DNA of 64,000 nt, taken from positions 124,001 to 188,000 of the forward strand of contig DIHL01000023.1 of the NCBI GenBank assembly GCA_002420145.1. The letters are read 5' to 3'. The stretch comes from Bacteroidetes bacterium UBA5697 (GTDB lineage Bacteria > Bacteroidota > Bacteroidia > B-17B0 > Aurantibacillaceae). Shown piece after piece: positions 36,194 to 43,192 of the stretch (position 1 is its first letter; each line of letters starts with the position of its first letter). Made by a program: the position numbers and the translations under genes. The notes below the pieces were generated by a model that was not told the DNA's origin, ran no database searches, and saw nothing but the letters and a program-made list of their open reading frames with translations.

Positions 36194-36664
36194 TTATTTT
36201 AAACTTTCTAAACAAGCTTTAATAGCATCAAAATCAGGCTGCTTGCCAGCATCTTCTAATATTTCAGCATATTGAATCACTCCGTTTTTATCAATTACAA
36301 AAGCCGAACGCTTAGTTACACCTACCATTCCAAAGCCAAAGGTTTCATATAACGAATCGTAAGCTTTCGAAACCGTTTTATTGAAATCGGATAATAAATG
36401 AAAATTATAATTTTGCTCTTTCTTAAACGCCCCTAAACTAAATAATGAATCTATTGAAATCCCTACTACTTCCGAATTTAAGGAGGTGTATATGTTGTAG
36501 TTGTCTCTAATATTACATAACTCTGCTGTGCAAACGCCTGTAAAAGCTAAAGGAAAGAATAAAATCACTAAATTTTTTCCTTTATAATCCGATAAAGAAA
36601 TTTCTTTTTTTTCGGTATTAAATAATTTAAAATCTGGAGCTGCTTGTCCTACTGTTATTGCCAT
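36194..36664 (-). CDS. Peroxiredoxin (AhpC/TSA redoxin, BCP/AhpE-like)
   Basis: 156-aa thiol peroxidase that reduces peroxides. Peroxidatic Cys lies in FPLAFTGVCTAELCNIRD (the TxxC motif is TGVC), with a second Cys four residues later; VVGISIDSLFSLGAFKKE and KRSAFVIDKNGVIQYAEI complete the thioredoxin fold. It resembles the AhpE/Prx group. A divergent 2-Cys peroxiredoxin lies 134 bases away, with the promoter of the latter in the shared region. Confidence 0.92.
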   Translation of the reverse strand: MAITVGQAAPDFKLFNTEKKEISLSDYKGKNLVILFFPLAFTGVCTAELCNIRDNYNIYTSLNSEVVGISIDSLFSLGAFKKEQNYNFHLLSDFNKTVSKAYDSLYETFGFGMVGVTKRSAFVIDKNGVIQYAEILEDAGKQPDFDAIKACLESLK

Positions 36665-36756
36665 ATTTTTATGTTTTGTGCTTACTTGTGAGTAAACTGG
36701 TTATTAATTGTTAGTTAAACAATCTAAAATTAGAACTGTTTAAACAAAGTAAATGA

Positions 36757-36764
36757 TAATTTTG
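36757..36764 (+). promoter_or_regulatory. Bacteroidota -7 box before the 2-Cys peroxiredoxin
   Basis: TAATTTTG fits TAnnTTTG and lies 34 bases before the ATG. No clear TTG at -33 is visible, so it may need an activator. Confidence 0.55.
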
Positions 36765-36798
36765 CACAAAAATTTAATAAACTAAAAAATAAAATCAT

Positions 36799-37428
36799 AT
36801 GGCATTAGTAGGAAAAAAAGCGCCTTTATTCAAGGCTTCAGCAGTAATTAACGGAGAAGAAATCGTAGATAATTTTTCTTTAGAGCAATACATTGGCAAA
36901 AAACATGTGGTGTTTTTCTTTTATCCAAAAGATTTCACATTTGTTTGCCCAACTGAATTACACGCTTTTCAAGAGAAATTAGGAGAGTTCGAAAAACGTG
37001 GTGTTGCTGTTGTTGGTTGCAGTACTGATACAGAACAAAGTCACTGGGGTTGGTTACAATTAGACAAAAAACAAGGTGGTATCAAAGGAATTACTTACCC
37101 ATTGGTAGCAGATACAACTAAAATCATTTCAATTAACTTCGATACATTATTAGGAGATTATGATGTAAATGAGAACGGCGATTTAATAGCAACTGGCGAT
37201 ATGATTGCTTTCCGTGGATTATTCTTAATTGACAAAACAGGCGTTGTTCGTCATCAATTAATTAACGATTTACCTTTAGGACGTAATGTTGACGAGGCTT
37301 TACGTATGGTAGATGCTTTACAATATTTCGAAGAAAAAGGCGAAGTTTGTCCAGCAAACTGGACTAAAGGCAAAGAAGGTATGAAAGCAGACCACAAAGG
37401 GGTTGCTGAATACTTAAGTACTCACTAA
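36799..37428 (+). CDS. 2-Cys peroxiredoxin (AhpC/Prx1 type)
   Basis: 209 aa. Reduces hydrogen peroxide and alkyl hydroperoxides with electrons from thioredoxin or AhpF. The peroxidatic Cys is in FFYPKDFTFVCPTELHAF and the resolving Cys in GEVCPANWTKGKEGM near the end; VVGCSTDTEQSHWGW and GLFLIDKTGVVRHQ are family motifs. Divergent from the other peroxiredoxin, followed by a hairpin terminator (37450-37477). No AhpF gene is present nearby. Confidence 0.96.
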   Translation: MALVGKKAPLFKASAVINGEEIVDNFSLEQYIGKKHVVFFFYPKDFTFVCPTELHAFQEKLGEFEKRGVAVVGCSTDTEQSHWGWLQLDKKQGGIKGITYPLVADTTKIISINFDTLLGDYDVNENGDLIATGDMIAFRGLFLIDKTGVVRHQLINDLPLGRNVDEALRMVDALQYFEEKGEVCPANWTKGKEGMKADHKGVAEYLSTH

Positions 37429-37449
37429 AACTTATAGATTATTTAATAT

Positions 37450-37477
37450 AAAAAGAGGGATTTATCCCTCTTTTTTA
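37450..37477 (+). terminator. Rho-independent terminator of the peroxiredoxin gene
   Basis: AAAAAGAGGGAT-TT-ATCCCTCTTTTTT: near-perfect arms with T-run, 22 bases after the stop codon. Confidence 0.85.
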
Positions 37478-37513
37478 TTTACTTTTAAGCGAATAATTTT
37501 TGTACTTAATTTT

Positions 37514-37924
37514 ATGAATGCACAAGTGATTTGGCTCGAAATACCTGTATCTGATATGAATAGAGCTAAAGAGTTCTACGAAAAACTTTTAAACACGACA
37601 ATAGAGTTAAGGGTTTTATTTGATACACCAATGGCACTGTTTAGTAAAGAAGCCTTTGGCATAAAAGGCTCCTTGATTTTGGTAGAAAACCATCAAGGTA
37701 GTAATGGAATTAAACCTATCATTTACATTGATATCATGGCAGATTCAATGGAGATTGTTGAGCAATTTGGAGGAAAAGTAATTAAAAGACCTACTTTGCT
37801 ACGTCAAAAAAACAAAAACGGAGAGATTATTATTGGTACAAATTTAATAGATAATCAAGTTGGTTATTACGCCGAAATACAAGACTGTGAAGGGAATCAT
37901 CTATATTTATACAGTCATAGTTAA
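37514..37924 (+). CDS. VOC family protein (glyoxalase/bleomycin resistance fold)
   Basis: 136-aa single-domain protein of the vicinal oxygen chelate fold. The opening VIWLEIPVSDMNRAKEFYEKLLNTTIEL and the closing GYYAEIQDCEGNHLYLYS are the paired beta-alpha-beta-beta-beta motifs; a metal-binding Glu could lie in EIQDCEGN. Members range from glyoxalases to antibiotic-binding proteins, and nothing here fixes the substrate. It stands alone before the tRNA cluster. Confidence 0.85.
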   Translation: MNAQVIWLEIPVSDMNRAKEFYEKLLNTTIELRVLFDTPMALFSKEAFGIKGSLILVENHQGSNGIKPIIYIDIMADSMEIVEQFGGKVIKRPTLLRQKNKNGEIIIGTNLIDNQVGYYAEIQDCEGNHLYLYSHS

Positions 37925-37997
37925 TCTTTAGAAAAAGATTAAAACATCACCGAGAGCAATTATTTTCGAAAAAAAGCAAAAAAAGTTATATTTTTTT

Positions 37998-38027
37998 TTG
38001 CAACAACAGAAATTGTTATTAAATTTG
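37998..38027 (+). promoter_or_regulatory. Promoter of the tRNA-tuf operon
   Basis: TTG at 37998-38000, exactly 19 bases, then TAAATTTG at 38020-38027: a full match to the Bacteroidota housekeeping consensus. It lies 42 bases before the first tRNA, and no other strong promoter precedes tuf. Confidence 0.75.
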
Positions 38028-38069
38028 CAACCCCATTTAAAAGGGACGTTCTTTAAAATCAAAAAATAA

Positions 38070-38142
38070 GCCGAAGTAGCTCAGCTGGTAGAGCCACTGA
38101 TTTGTAATCAGTAGGTCGGGGGTTCGAGTCCCTTCTTCGGCT
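38070..38142 (+). tRNA. tRNA-Thr (anticodon TGT)
   Basis: Acceptor stem GCCGAAG/CTTCGGC, D-arm GCTC...GAGC, anticodon arm ACTGA-TTTGTAA-TCAGT with TGT at 38103-38105, T-loop TTCGAGT and discriminator T. 73 bases; CCA is not encoded. Confidence 0.97.
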
Positions 38143-38153
38143 CTTTTTAAAAT

Positions 38154-38234
38154 GGGGATATACCAGAGTGGCCAAATGGGACAGACTGTAAATCTGTTGT
38201 TTCGACTTCGGAGGTTCGAATCCTCCTGTCCCCA
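38154..38234 (+). tRNA. tRNA-Tyr (anticodon GTA)
   Basis: Type II tRNA of 81 bases with a long variable arm. Acceptor GGGGATA/TGTCCCC (one G-U pair), anticodon arm ACAGA-CTGTAAA-TCTGT with GTA at 38188-38190, T-arm GGAGG-TTCGAAT-CCTCC. Confidence 0.96.
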
Positions 38235-38274
38235 CATTAAACGATGGTTGTCGCATTGTTAAGAGTAAGATTAA

Positions 38275-38347
38275 GCGAAAGTAGCTCAATTGGTAGAGCT
38301 CCAGCCTTCCAAGCTGGAGGTTGCGGGTTCGAGACCCGTCTTTCGCT
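38275..38347 (+). tRNA. tRNA-Gly (anticodon TCC)
   Basis: Acceptor GCGAAAG/CTTTCGC, anticodon arm CCAGC-CTTCCAA-GCTGG with TCC at 38308-38310, T-arm GCGGG-TTCGAGA-CCCGT. 73 bases. The next 170 bases up to the following tRNA contain no gene that I can support. Confidence 0.96.
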
Positions 38348-38518
38348 CCAAAGAATAGATTGAAGGTGAAGTTGATGAATAACCGTATATACGGACAAAA
38401 GACAGGAAAGACTTGCGTATGCGGTCCAAAGCCTTTTGAAAGTCCCCAAAAATAGAGGGACTTTTCGTGCATACAAAAAGTAAGTTCTTTAAAATAAAGC
38501 AAACAGCAGAATTTAAAA

Positions 38519-38590
38519 GCTGTTGTAGCTCAGTGGTAGAGCACCTCCTTGGTAAGGAGGAGGTCGGCGGTTCAATCCCGCTCAACAGCT
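38519..38590 (+). tRNA. tRNA-Thr (anticodon GGT)
   Basis: Acceptor GCTGTTG/CAACAGC, anticodon arm CCTCC-TTGGTAA-GGAGG with GGT at 38551-38553, T-loop TTCAATC. 72 bases. It lies 61 bases before tuf and is probably cut out of the same transcript. Confidence 0.96.
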
Positions 38591-38651
38591 CAAAAAGATT
38601 GAAGAAAGAATAATTAATTTTAAATATAAATAACAAATAAACAAAATAACA

Positions 38652-39839
38652 ATGGCTAAAGAAAAATTCGACCGTTCCAAACCACACGTAAACATTGGAA
38701 CAATTGGTCACGTAGATCACGGTAAAACTACATTAACAGCTGCAATTACTACTGTATTAGCATCTAAAGGTTTATCAGAAGTAAGAGATTTCTCTTCTAT
38801 TGATAATGCTCCAGAAGAAAAAGAGCGTGGTATCACGATCAACACTTCTCACGTTGAGTATCAAACTGCAACTCGTCACTACGCTCACGTTGACTGTCCA
38901 GGTCACGCGGATTATGTGAAGAATATGATTACTGGTGCTGCACAAATGGACGGTGCGATTTTAGTTGTTGCTTCAACTGATGGTCCTATGCCTCAAACTC
39001 GTGAGCATATCTTATTAGCTCGTCAAGTAGGTGTACCTGCTATCGTTGTATTCATGAATAAAGTGGATATGGTTGAAGATGCTGAGTTATTAGAATTAGT
39101 TGAAATGGAAATTCGTGAATTATTATCATTCTACAAGTTTGATGGTGATAACACTCCAATCATTAAAGGTTCTGCTTTAGGTGGATTAAATAACGATCCA
39201 AAATGGGTTGATAAAATTATGGAATTAATGGATGCTGTTGATAGCTTTATTCCATTACCTCCACGTGAAAAAGAAAAACCATTCTTAATGCCGGTTGAAG
39301 ATGTATTTACAATTACTGGTCGTGGAACTGTTGCTACAGGTCGTATCGAAACAGGTGTAATTAACTCTAACGATCCAGTTGAAATCATTGGTATGGGAGA
39401 TGTTAAATTAACTTCTACTGTTACTGGTGTTGAGATGTTCCGTAAAATTTTAGATTACGGTGAGGCTGGAGATAACGTAGGTTTATTATTACGTGGTATT
39501 GACAAAGCTGATATCCGTCGTGGTATGGTTATCGTTAAACCAGGTTCTATCAAAGCTCACAAAAAATTCAAAGCTGAGGTTTATATCTTGAAAAAAGAAG
39601 AAGGTGGACGTCATACTCCATTCCATAACAAATACCGTCCTCAATTCTACTTACGTACAACTGACGTAACAGGAGAGATTACTTTAGAAGCAGGACGCGA
39701 AATGGTTATGCCAGGTGATAACGTTACAATTACTGTTGAATTACATTCAGCTGTAGCTATGGATAAAGGTTTACGTTTCGCGATGCGTGAAGGTGGACGT
39801 ACTGTAGGTGCAGGTCAAGTAACTGAAATTTTAGAATAA
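38652..39839 (+). CDS. tuf: Elongation factor Tu
   Basis: GTPase that delivers aminoacyl-tRNA to the ribosome, 395 aa. G-domain motifs are GHVDHGKTT (P-loop), RGITINTSHVEY (switch I), DCPGHADYV (G3), NKVD (G4) and the SAL motif in KGSALGG (G5). Domains 2 and 3 follow, ending RTVGAGQVTEILE. The A-rich leader without Shine-Dalgarno is typical for the phylum. It is co-transcribed with the four upstream tRNAs and followed by a hairpin and tRNA-Trp. Confidence 0.99.
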   Translation: MAKEKFDRSKPHVNIGTIGHVDHGKTTLTAAITTVLASKGLSEVRDFSSIDNAPEEKERGITINTSHVEYQTATRHYAHVDCPGHADYVKNMITGAAQMDGAILVVASTDGPMPQTREHILLARQVGVPAIVVFMNKVDMVEDAELLELVEMEIRELLSFYKFDGDNTPIIKGSALGGLNNDPKWVDKIMELMDAVDSFIPLPPREKEKPFLMPVEDVFTITGRGTVATGRIETGVINSNDPVEIIGMGDVKLTSTVTGVEMFRKILDYGEAGDNVGLLLRGIDKADIRRGMVIVKPGSIKAHKKFKAEVYILKKEEGGRHTPFHNKYRPQFYLRTTDVTGEITLEAGREMVMPGDNVTITVELHSAVAMDKGLRFAMREGGRTVGAGQVTEILE

Positions 39840-39855
39840 TACTGACCTTAAATTT

Positions 39856-39892
39856 AGCAAAATGGCTTGCCGAAAGGCTTAGCCATTTTGCT
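39856..39892 (+). terminator. Hairpin after tuf with nested GAAA tetraloop
   Basis: Perfect 12-base arms AGCAAAATGGCT / AGCCATTTTGCT enclosing GCC-GAAA-GGC. It is followed by GTTTAAAAG, a weak T-run, so it may be a partial terminator or an RNA-processing/stability element before tRNA-Trp. Confidence 0.55.
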
Positions 39893-39912
39893 GTTTAAAA
39901 GAAAATGGTCTT

Positions 39913-39983
39913 ACGGGCGTAGTTCAAGGGTAGAATTACGGTCTCCAAAACCGCAGATGGGAGTTCGAATCTCTCCGCCCGTG
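39913..39983 (+). tRNA. tRNA-Trp (anticodon CCA)
   Basis: Acceptor ACGGGCG/CGCCCGT, D-arm GTTC...GAAT, anticodon loop CTCCAAA with CCA at 39945-39947, T-arm GGGAG-TTCGAAT-CTCTC, discriminator G. The bottom anticodon-stem pair is an A-C mismatch (39938 and 39954). Its place between tuf and secE is conserved in Bacteroidota. Confidence 0.95.
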
Positions 39984-40002
39984 CAACTAAAAAAATGAAA
40001 TT

Positions 40003-40203
40003 ATGAGTAAGTTTGGAACATATATAGAGGAAACAAAAGACGAGTTATTCAATAAAGTAACTTGGCCAACTTGGCCTGAGCTTCAAAGTAGTGCTATCCT
40101 TGTAATGGTAGCTTCTACAATTATTGGCTTAGTAGTTTGGGGAATGGATTTAGGTTTTAGTAAGTTAATGGAATTAGCTTACCAAATGGTAAACAGTTTA
40201 TAA
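40003..40203 (+). CDS. secE: Preprotein translocase subunit SecE
   Basis: 66-aa inner-membrane subunit of the SecYEG channel, with the single-helix form common in bacteria. The cytosolic amphipathic segment EETKDELFNKVTWPTWPEL is the SecE signature and is followed by one hydrophobic helix (SAILVMVASTIIGLVVWGM). It sits 16 bases before nusG, the universal secE-nusG pair. Confidence 0.95.
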   Translation: MSKFGTYIEETKDELFNKVTWPTWPELQSSAILVMVASTIIGLVVWGMDLGFSKLMELAYQMVNSL

Positions 40204-40219
40204 TTTTTACACTTACAAA

Positions 40220-40792
40220 ATGGCGGAAACAGTTAATAAAGAAACTTCTTCGATTTTAAAAAAATGGTACGTAGTACGTGCTATTAGCGGACAAGAGAAA
40301 AAGGTAAAACAATATATTGAAGTAGAGATTAATCGTTTAAAATTAAACGACTATGTATCACAAGTTTTAATCCCTACTGAAAAATTTATCCAAATTCGTA
40401 ACGGTAAAAAAATCCAAAAAGAACGTTCGTTTTATCCTGGATATGTTTTAATCGAAGCTGCTTTAGTAGGTGAGGTTTCACATATTATTAAAAACATCAC
40501 TGGTGTTATTGGTTTCTTAGGAGAAACAAAACGTGGAGAAGCTGTTCCAATGCGTTTATCTGAAGTAAACCGTATTTTAGGAAAAGTAGATGAATTAACA
40601 GAAGCAGAAAGCGTAGTTACAAGTAATTATGTAGTGGGCGAATCTGTGAAAGTAATTAATGGACCTTTCAATGGATTTAATGGAACCATTGAAGAAATTA
40701 ACGATGAGAAGAAGAAAATTAAAGTAACAGTTAAAATCTTTGGTCGTAAAACTCCTGTTGAATTAAGTTTCGGAGAGGTAGAAAGAGAATAA
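40220..40792 (+). CDS. nusG: Transcription termination/antitermination protein NusG
   Basis: 190-aa elongation factor that binds RNA polymerase and links it to Rho or the ribosome. The N-terminal NGN domain (KKWYVVRAISGQEKKVKQYIE, then FYPGYVLIEAAL) is followed by a C-terminal KOW motif (VVGESVKVINGPFNGFNGTI) and VTVKIFGRKTPVELSF. Between it and rplK lies a structured leader (40806-40881). Confidence 0.97.
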   Translation: MAETVNKETSSILKKWYVVRAISGQEKKVKQYIEVEINRLKLNDYVSQVLIPTEKFIQIRNGKKIQKERSFYPGYVLIEAALVGEVSHIIKNITGVIGFLGETKRGEAVPMRLSEVNRILGKVDELTEAESVVTSNYVVGESVKVINGPFNGFNGTIEEINDEKKKIKVTVKIFGRKTPVELSFGEVERE

Positions 40793-40805
40793 TTAAGAAA
40801 TTGAA

Positions 40806-40881
40806 TGGTGTAAATCAAGTTAAAATGAGCCGCTTTGCTGCTTCCAACTCAAAGTCAACTTTAACTTCTCGATTTATACCA
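40806..40881 (+). promoter_or_regulatory. Long imperfect hairpin in rplK leader
   Basis: TGGTGTAAATC-A-AGTTAAA on the left pairs with TTTAACTT-CTC-GATTTATACCA on the right, with a variable centre. It lies between nusG and rplK. In other bacteria L1 represses the rplK-rplA message by binding its leader; this hairpin could serve that purpose, but no L1-binding motif is proven here. Confidence 0.45.
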
Positions 40882-40911
40882 ACAATGTAACAAATAAATA
40901 AAAACAAAAAA

Positions 40912-41355
40912 ATGGCAAAAGAGTTATCAGCAATTGTTAAGCTTCAAATTAAAGGTGGAGCTGCTAACCCGTCGCCTCCAATTGGTCCGGCATTAGGTGC
41001 AAAAGGTGTAAACATTATGGAGTTCTGTAAGCAATTTAATGCTAGAACTCAAGAGCAAGCAGGTAAAGTATTACCAGTTTTAATTAATGTTTATGTTGAC
41101 AAAACGTTCGATTTCATTATCAAACGTACACCTGTTGCAGTTCAAATTTTAGAGGCAACTAAGGTTAAACAAGGTTCTGGCGAAAGCAACCGTAAAAAAG
41201 TTGGTTCTATTTCATGGGATCAAATTCGCACTATTGCACAAGATAAAATTGTAGACATGAACTGTTTTACAATCGAATCTGCAATGTCAATGGTAGCAGG
41301 TACTGCTCGTAGTATGGGAATCACAACAACAGGCGAGGCACCTGTAAAGCCTTAA
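40912..41355 (+). CDS. rplK: 50S ribosomal protein L11
   Basis: 147-aa protein of the GTPase-associated centre, binding 23S rRNA next to the L10-L12 stalk. KLQIKGGAANPSPPIGPALG is the N-terminal proline-rich hinge, and the C-terminal rRNA-binding domain ends with CFTIESAMSMVAGTARSMGI. First gene of the L11-L1-L10-L12 series, with 38 bases to rplA. Confidence 0.98.
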   Translation: MAKELSAIVKLQIKGGAANPSPPIGPALGAKGVNIMEFCKQFNARTQEQAGKVLPVLINVYVDKTFDFIIKRTPVAVQILEATKVKQGSGESNRKKVGSISWDQIRTIAQDKIVDMNCFTIESAMSMVAGTARSMGITTTGEAPVKP

Positions 41356-41393
41356 TTCAATTAATTATAAACCAAAAACAAGCTTTTTAAAAA

Positions 41394-42086
41394 ATGGCAA
41401 CGTTAACTAAAAAAAGAAAAGTAGCAGATGCTAAGTTCGACGCGAACAAAGCGCATTCTGTTGCTGAAGCTTCAAAAGTAGTGAAAGAAATTACCACTAC
41501 TAAATTTGATGCATCCGTGGATCTTGCGATCCGTTTAGGAGTTGATCCTCGTAAAGCTAATCAAATGGTACGTGGCACTGTTACCTTACCTCACGGTACA
41601 GGTAAAACTTTGCGTGTATTAGCAATCGTAACTCCTGATAAGGAAGCGGAAGCTAAAGCCGCAGGTGCTGACTACGTTGGATTAGACGAATACATCGAAA
41701 AAATTAAAAACGGATGGACAGATGTAGACGTAATCATCACTATGCCTTCAGTAATGGGTAAAGTTGGTGCTTTAGGTCGTGTATTAGGTCCTCGCGGATT
41801 AATGCCTAACCCAAAAACAGGAACTGTAACAATGGAAGTTGGTAAAGCAGTTGCTGACTCAAAAGGTGGTAAAATCGATTTTAAAGTTGATAAAGCAGGT
41901 ATCGTTCACACAGGAATTGGAAGAGCATCTTTCGACGCTCAAAAATTAACTGAGAACGCTATGGAAGTTTTAAATGCAATCGTAAAATTGAAACCGTCTT
42001 CTGCAAGAGGTACTTACGTTAAGTCTGTATACATGAGCAGTACAATGAGTGCAGGTATTCAAATCGACACAAAATCTTTTAATTAA
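41394..42086 (+). CDS. rplA: 50S ribosomal protein L1
   Basis: 230 aa. Forms the L1 stalk that handles deacylated tRNA in the E site, and in many bacteria represses its own operon. GALGRVLGPRGLMPNPKTGT is the family signature, and the C-terminal segment SSARGTYVKSVYMSSTMSAG is conserved. It lies 38 bases after rplK and 20 before rplJ. Confidence 0.98.
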   Translation: MATLTKKRKVADAKFDANKAHSVAEASKVVKEITTTKFDASVDLAIRLGVDPRKANQMVRGTVTLPHGTGKTLRVLAIVTPDKEAEAKAAGADYVGLDEYIEKIKNGWTDVDVIITMPSVMGKVGALGRVLGPRGLMPNPKTGTVTMEVGKAVADSKGGKIDFKVDKAGIVHTGIGRASFDAQKLTENAMEVLNAIVKLKPSSARGTYVKSVYMSSTMSAGIQIDTKSFN

Positions 42087-42106
42087 TTAAAACAAACTCT
42101 TTTAGT

Positions 42107-42610
42107 ATGAACAAACAAGAAAAAACACAGGAAATAGATAGATTACTTAGCGTGTTAAATGCTAATACAAAAATCTATTTAGCTGATTGTTCTTCTTTGT
42201 CAGTAGAAAAGGTAAATCAATTACGTCGTGCTTGTTATGATAAAAAAGTAAGTATGTCTGTTGTTAAAAACACTTTATTAGCGAAAGCTTTAGAGCGTGC
42301 AAACGACAGCAATCTTGCTCAACTTATTCCAGCATTAAAAGGCCAAACAGCTTTAATGTTAACAGAAACATCTAATGTTCCTGCTAAATTAATTAAAGAG
42401 TTTCGCAAAGGCGGAGATAAACCTCAATTAAAAGCAGCTTACGTTGAAGAAATGATTTTTATCGGTGACGATAAATTAGATTCTTTAGCATCTTTAAAAT
42501 CGAAAAACGAGATGATCGGAGAAATTGTTGGATTATTACAATCTCCAATTCAACGAGTAATCGGTGGTTTAGATAACAAAACCAAAGGTGGCGAAGAAGC
42601 AGCAGCTTAA
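42107..42610 (+). CDS. rplJ: 50S ribosomal protein L10
   Basis: 167-aa base of the ribosomal stalk; its C-terminal helix carries L12 dimers. KIYLADCSSLSVEKVNQLRRAC and VSMSVVKNTLLAKALE are typical N-terminal domain motifs; the C-terminal SLKSKNEMIGEIVGLLQSPI leads to the L12-binding helix. The gene ends in a short AT-rich gap of 90 bases before rplL. Confidence 0.97.
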   Translation: MNKQEKTQEIDRLLSVLNANTKIYLADCSSLSVEKVNQLRRACYDKKVSMSVVKNTLLAKALERANDSNLAQLIPALKGQTALMLTETSNVPAKLIKEFRKGGDKPQLKAAYVEEMIFIGDDKLDSLASLKSKNEMIGEIVGLLQSPIQRVIGGLDNKTKGGEEAAA

Positions 42611-42700
42611 TTGAAAACTGAACAAAGAATAAATCAAGCTTACATCAGGTAAGTAAAACAAATTAAATTAATAACAAAAACAAATTAAACTAATAATAAA

Positions 42701-43072
42701 ATGGCAGACGTAAAAGCAATCGCTGAAACATTAGTAAACTTGACAGTTAAAGAAGTTCAAGAATTAGCAACAGTATTAAAAGATGAGTATGGTATCGAAC
42801 CAGCAGCAGCAGCAGTAGTTGTAGCAGCAGGTGGTGGCGGTGCAGACGCAGCAGCAGCTAAAACATCATTTGATGTTATTTTAGTTGAAGCAGGTGCAGC
42901 TAAATTAGGAGTTGTAAAAGTTGTAAAAGACTTAACAGGATTAGGATTAAAAGAAGCTAAAGATTTAGTTGACGGTGCTCCAAAACCAGTTAAAGAAGGT
43001 ATTGCAAAAGAAGAAGCTGAGTCTATTAAAAAGGCTTTAGAAGAAGCTGGTGCAAAAGTAGAAGTAAAATAA
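42701..43072 (+). CDS. rplL: 50S ribosomal protein L7/L12
   Basis: 123-aa stalk protein that recruits translational GTPases. The N-terminal dimerisation helix (about 1-32) is followed by a long Ala/Val/Gly-rich hinge (AAAAVVVAAGGGGADAAAA) and the globular C-terminal domain, KLGVVKVVKDLTGLGLKEAKDLVD. The Ala-rich, acidic composition is normal for this protein. Followed by an attenuator-like hairpin before rpoB. Confidence 0.98.
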   Translation: MADVKAIAETLVNLTVKEVQELATVLKDEYGIEPAAAAVVVAAGGGGADAAAAKTSFDVILVEAGAAKLGVVKVVKDLTGLGLKEAKDLVDGAPKPVKEGIAKEEAESIKKALEEAGAKVEVK

Positions 43073-43092
43073 TTTTACTTATAAATTTAGGC

Positions 43093-43128
43093 GTTAAGGT
43101 CTTTCTTGCCTCGGCAAAAGACCTTAAC
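43093..43128 (+). terminator. Attenuator-like hairpin between rplL and rpoB
   Basis: Perfect 12-base arms GTTAAGGTCTTT / AAAGACCTTAAC with a 12-base loop, followed by CCTTTTTCT. It is well placed to lower rpoB-rpoC expression relative to the ribosomal genes, as the rplL-rpoB attenuator does in E. coli. Confidence 0.75.
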
Positions 43129-43192
43129 CCTTTTTCTGCTTTTAGTAATTGGCGTAACTCTTTTAGAATACTAACTAATAAACTTAATTACA

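Noticed and set aside
38037..38720. Several minus-strand frames of up to 147 codons
   Set aside because: They overlap four complete tRNA genes and the start of tuf; the peptides (RDSNPRPTDYKSVALPAELL and similar) are the familiar false translations of tRNA genes.
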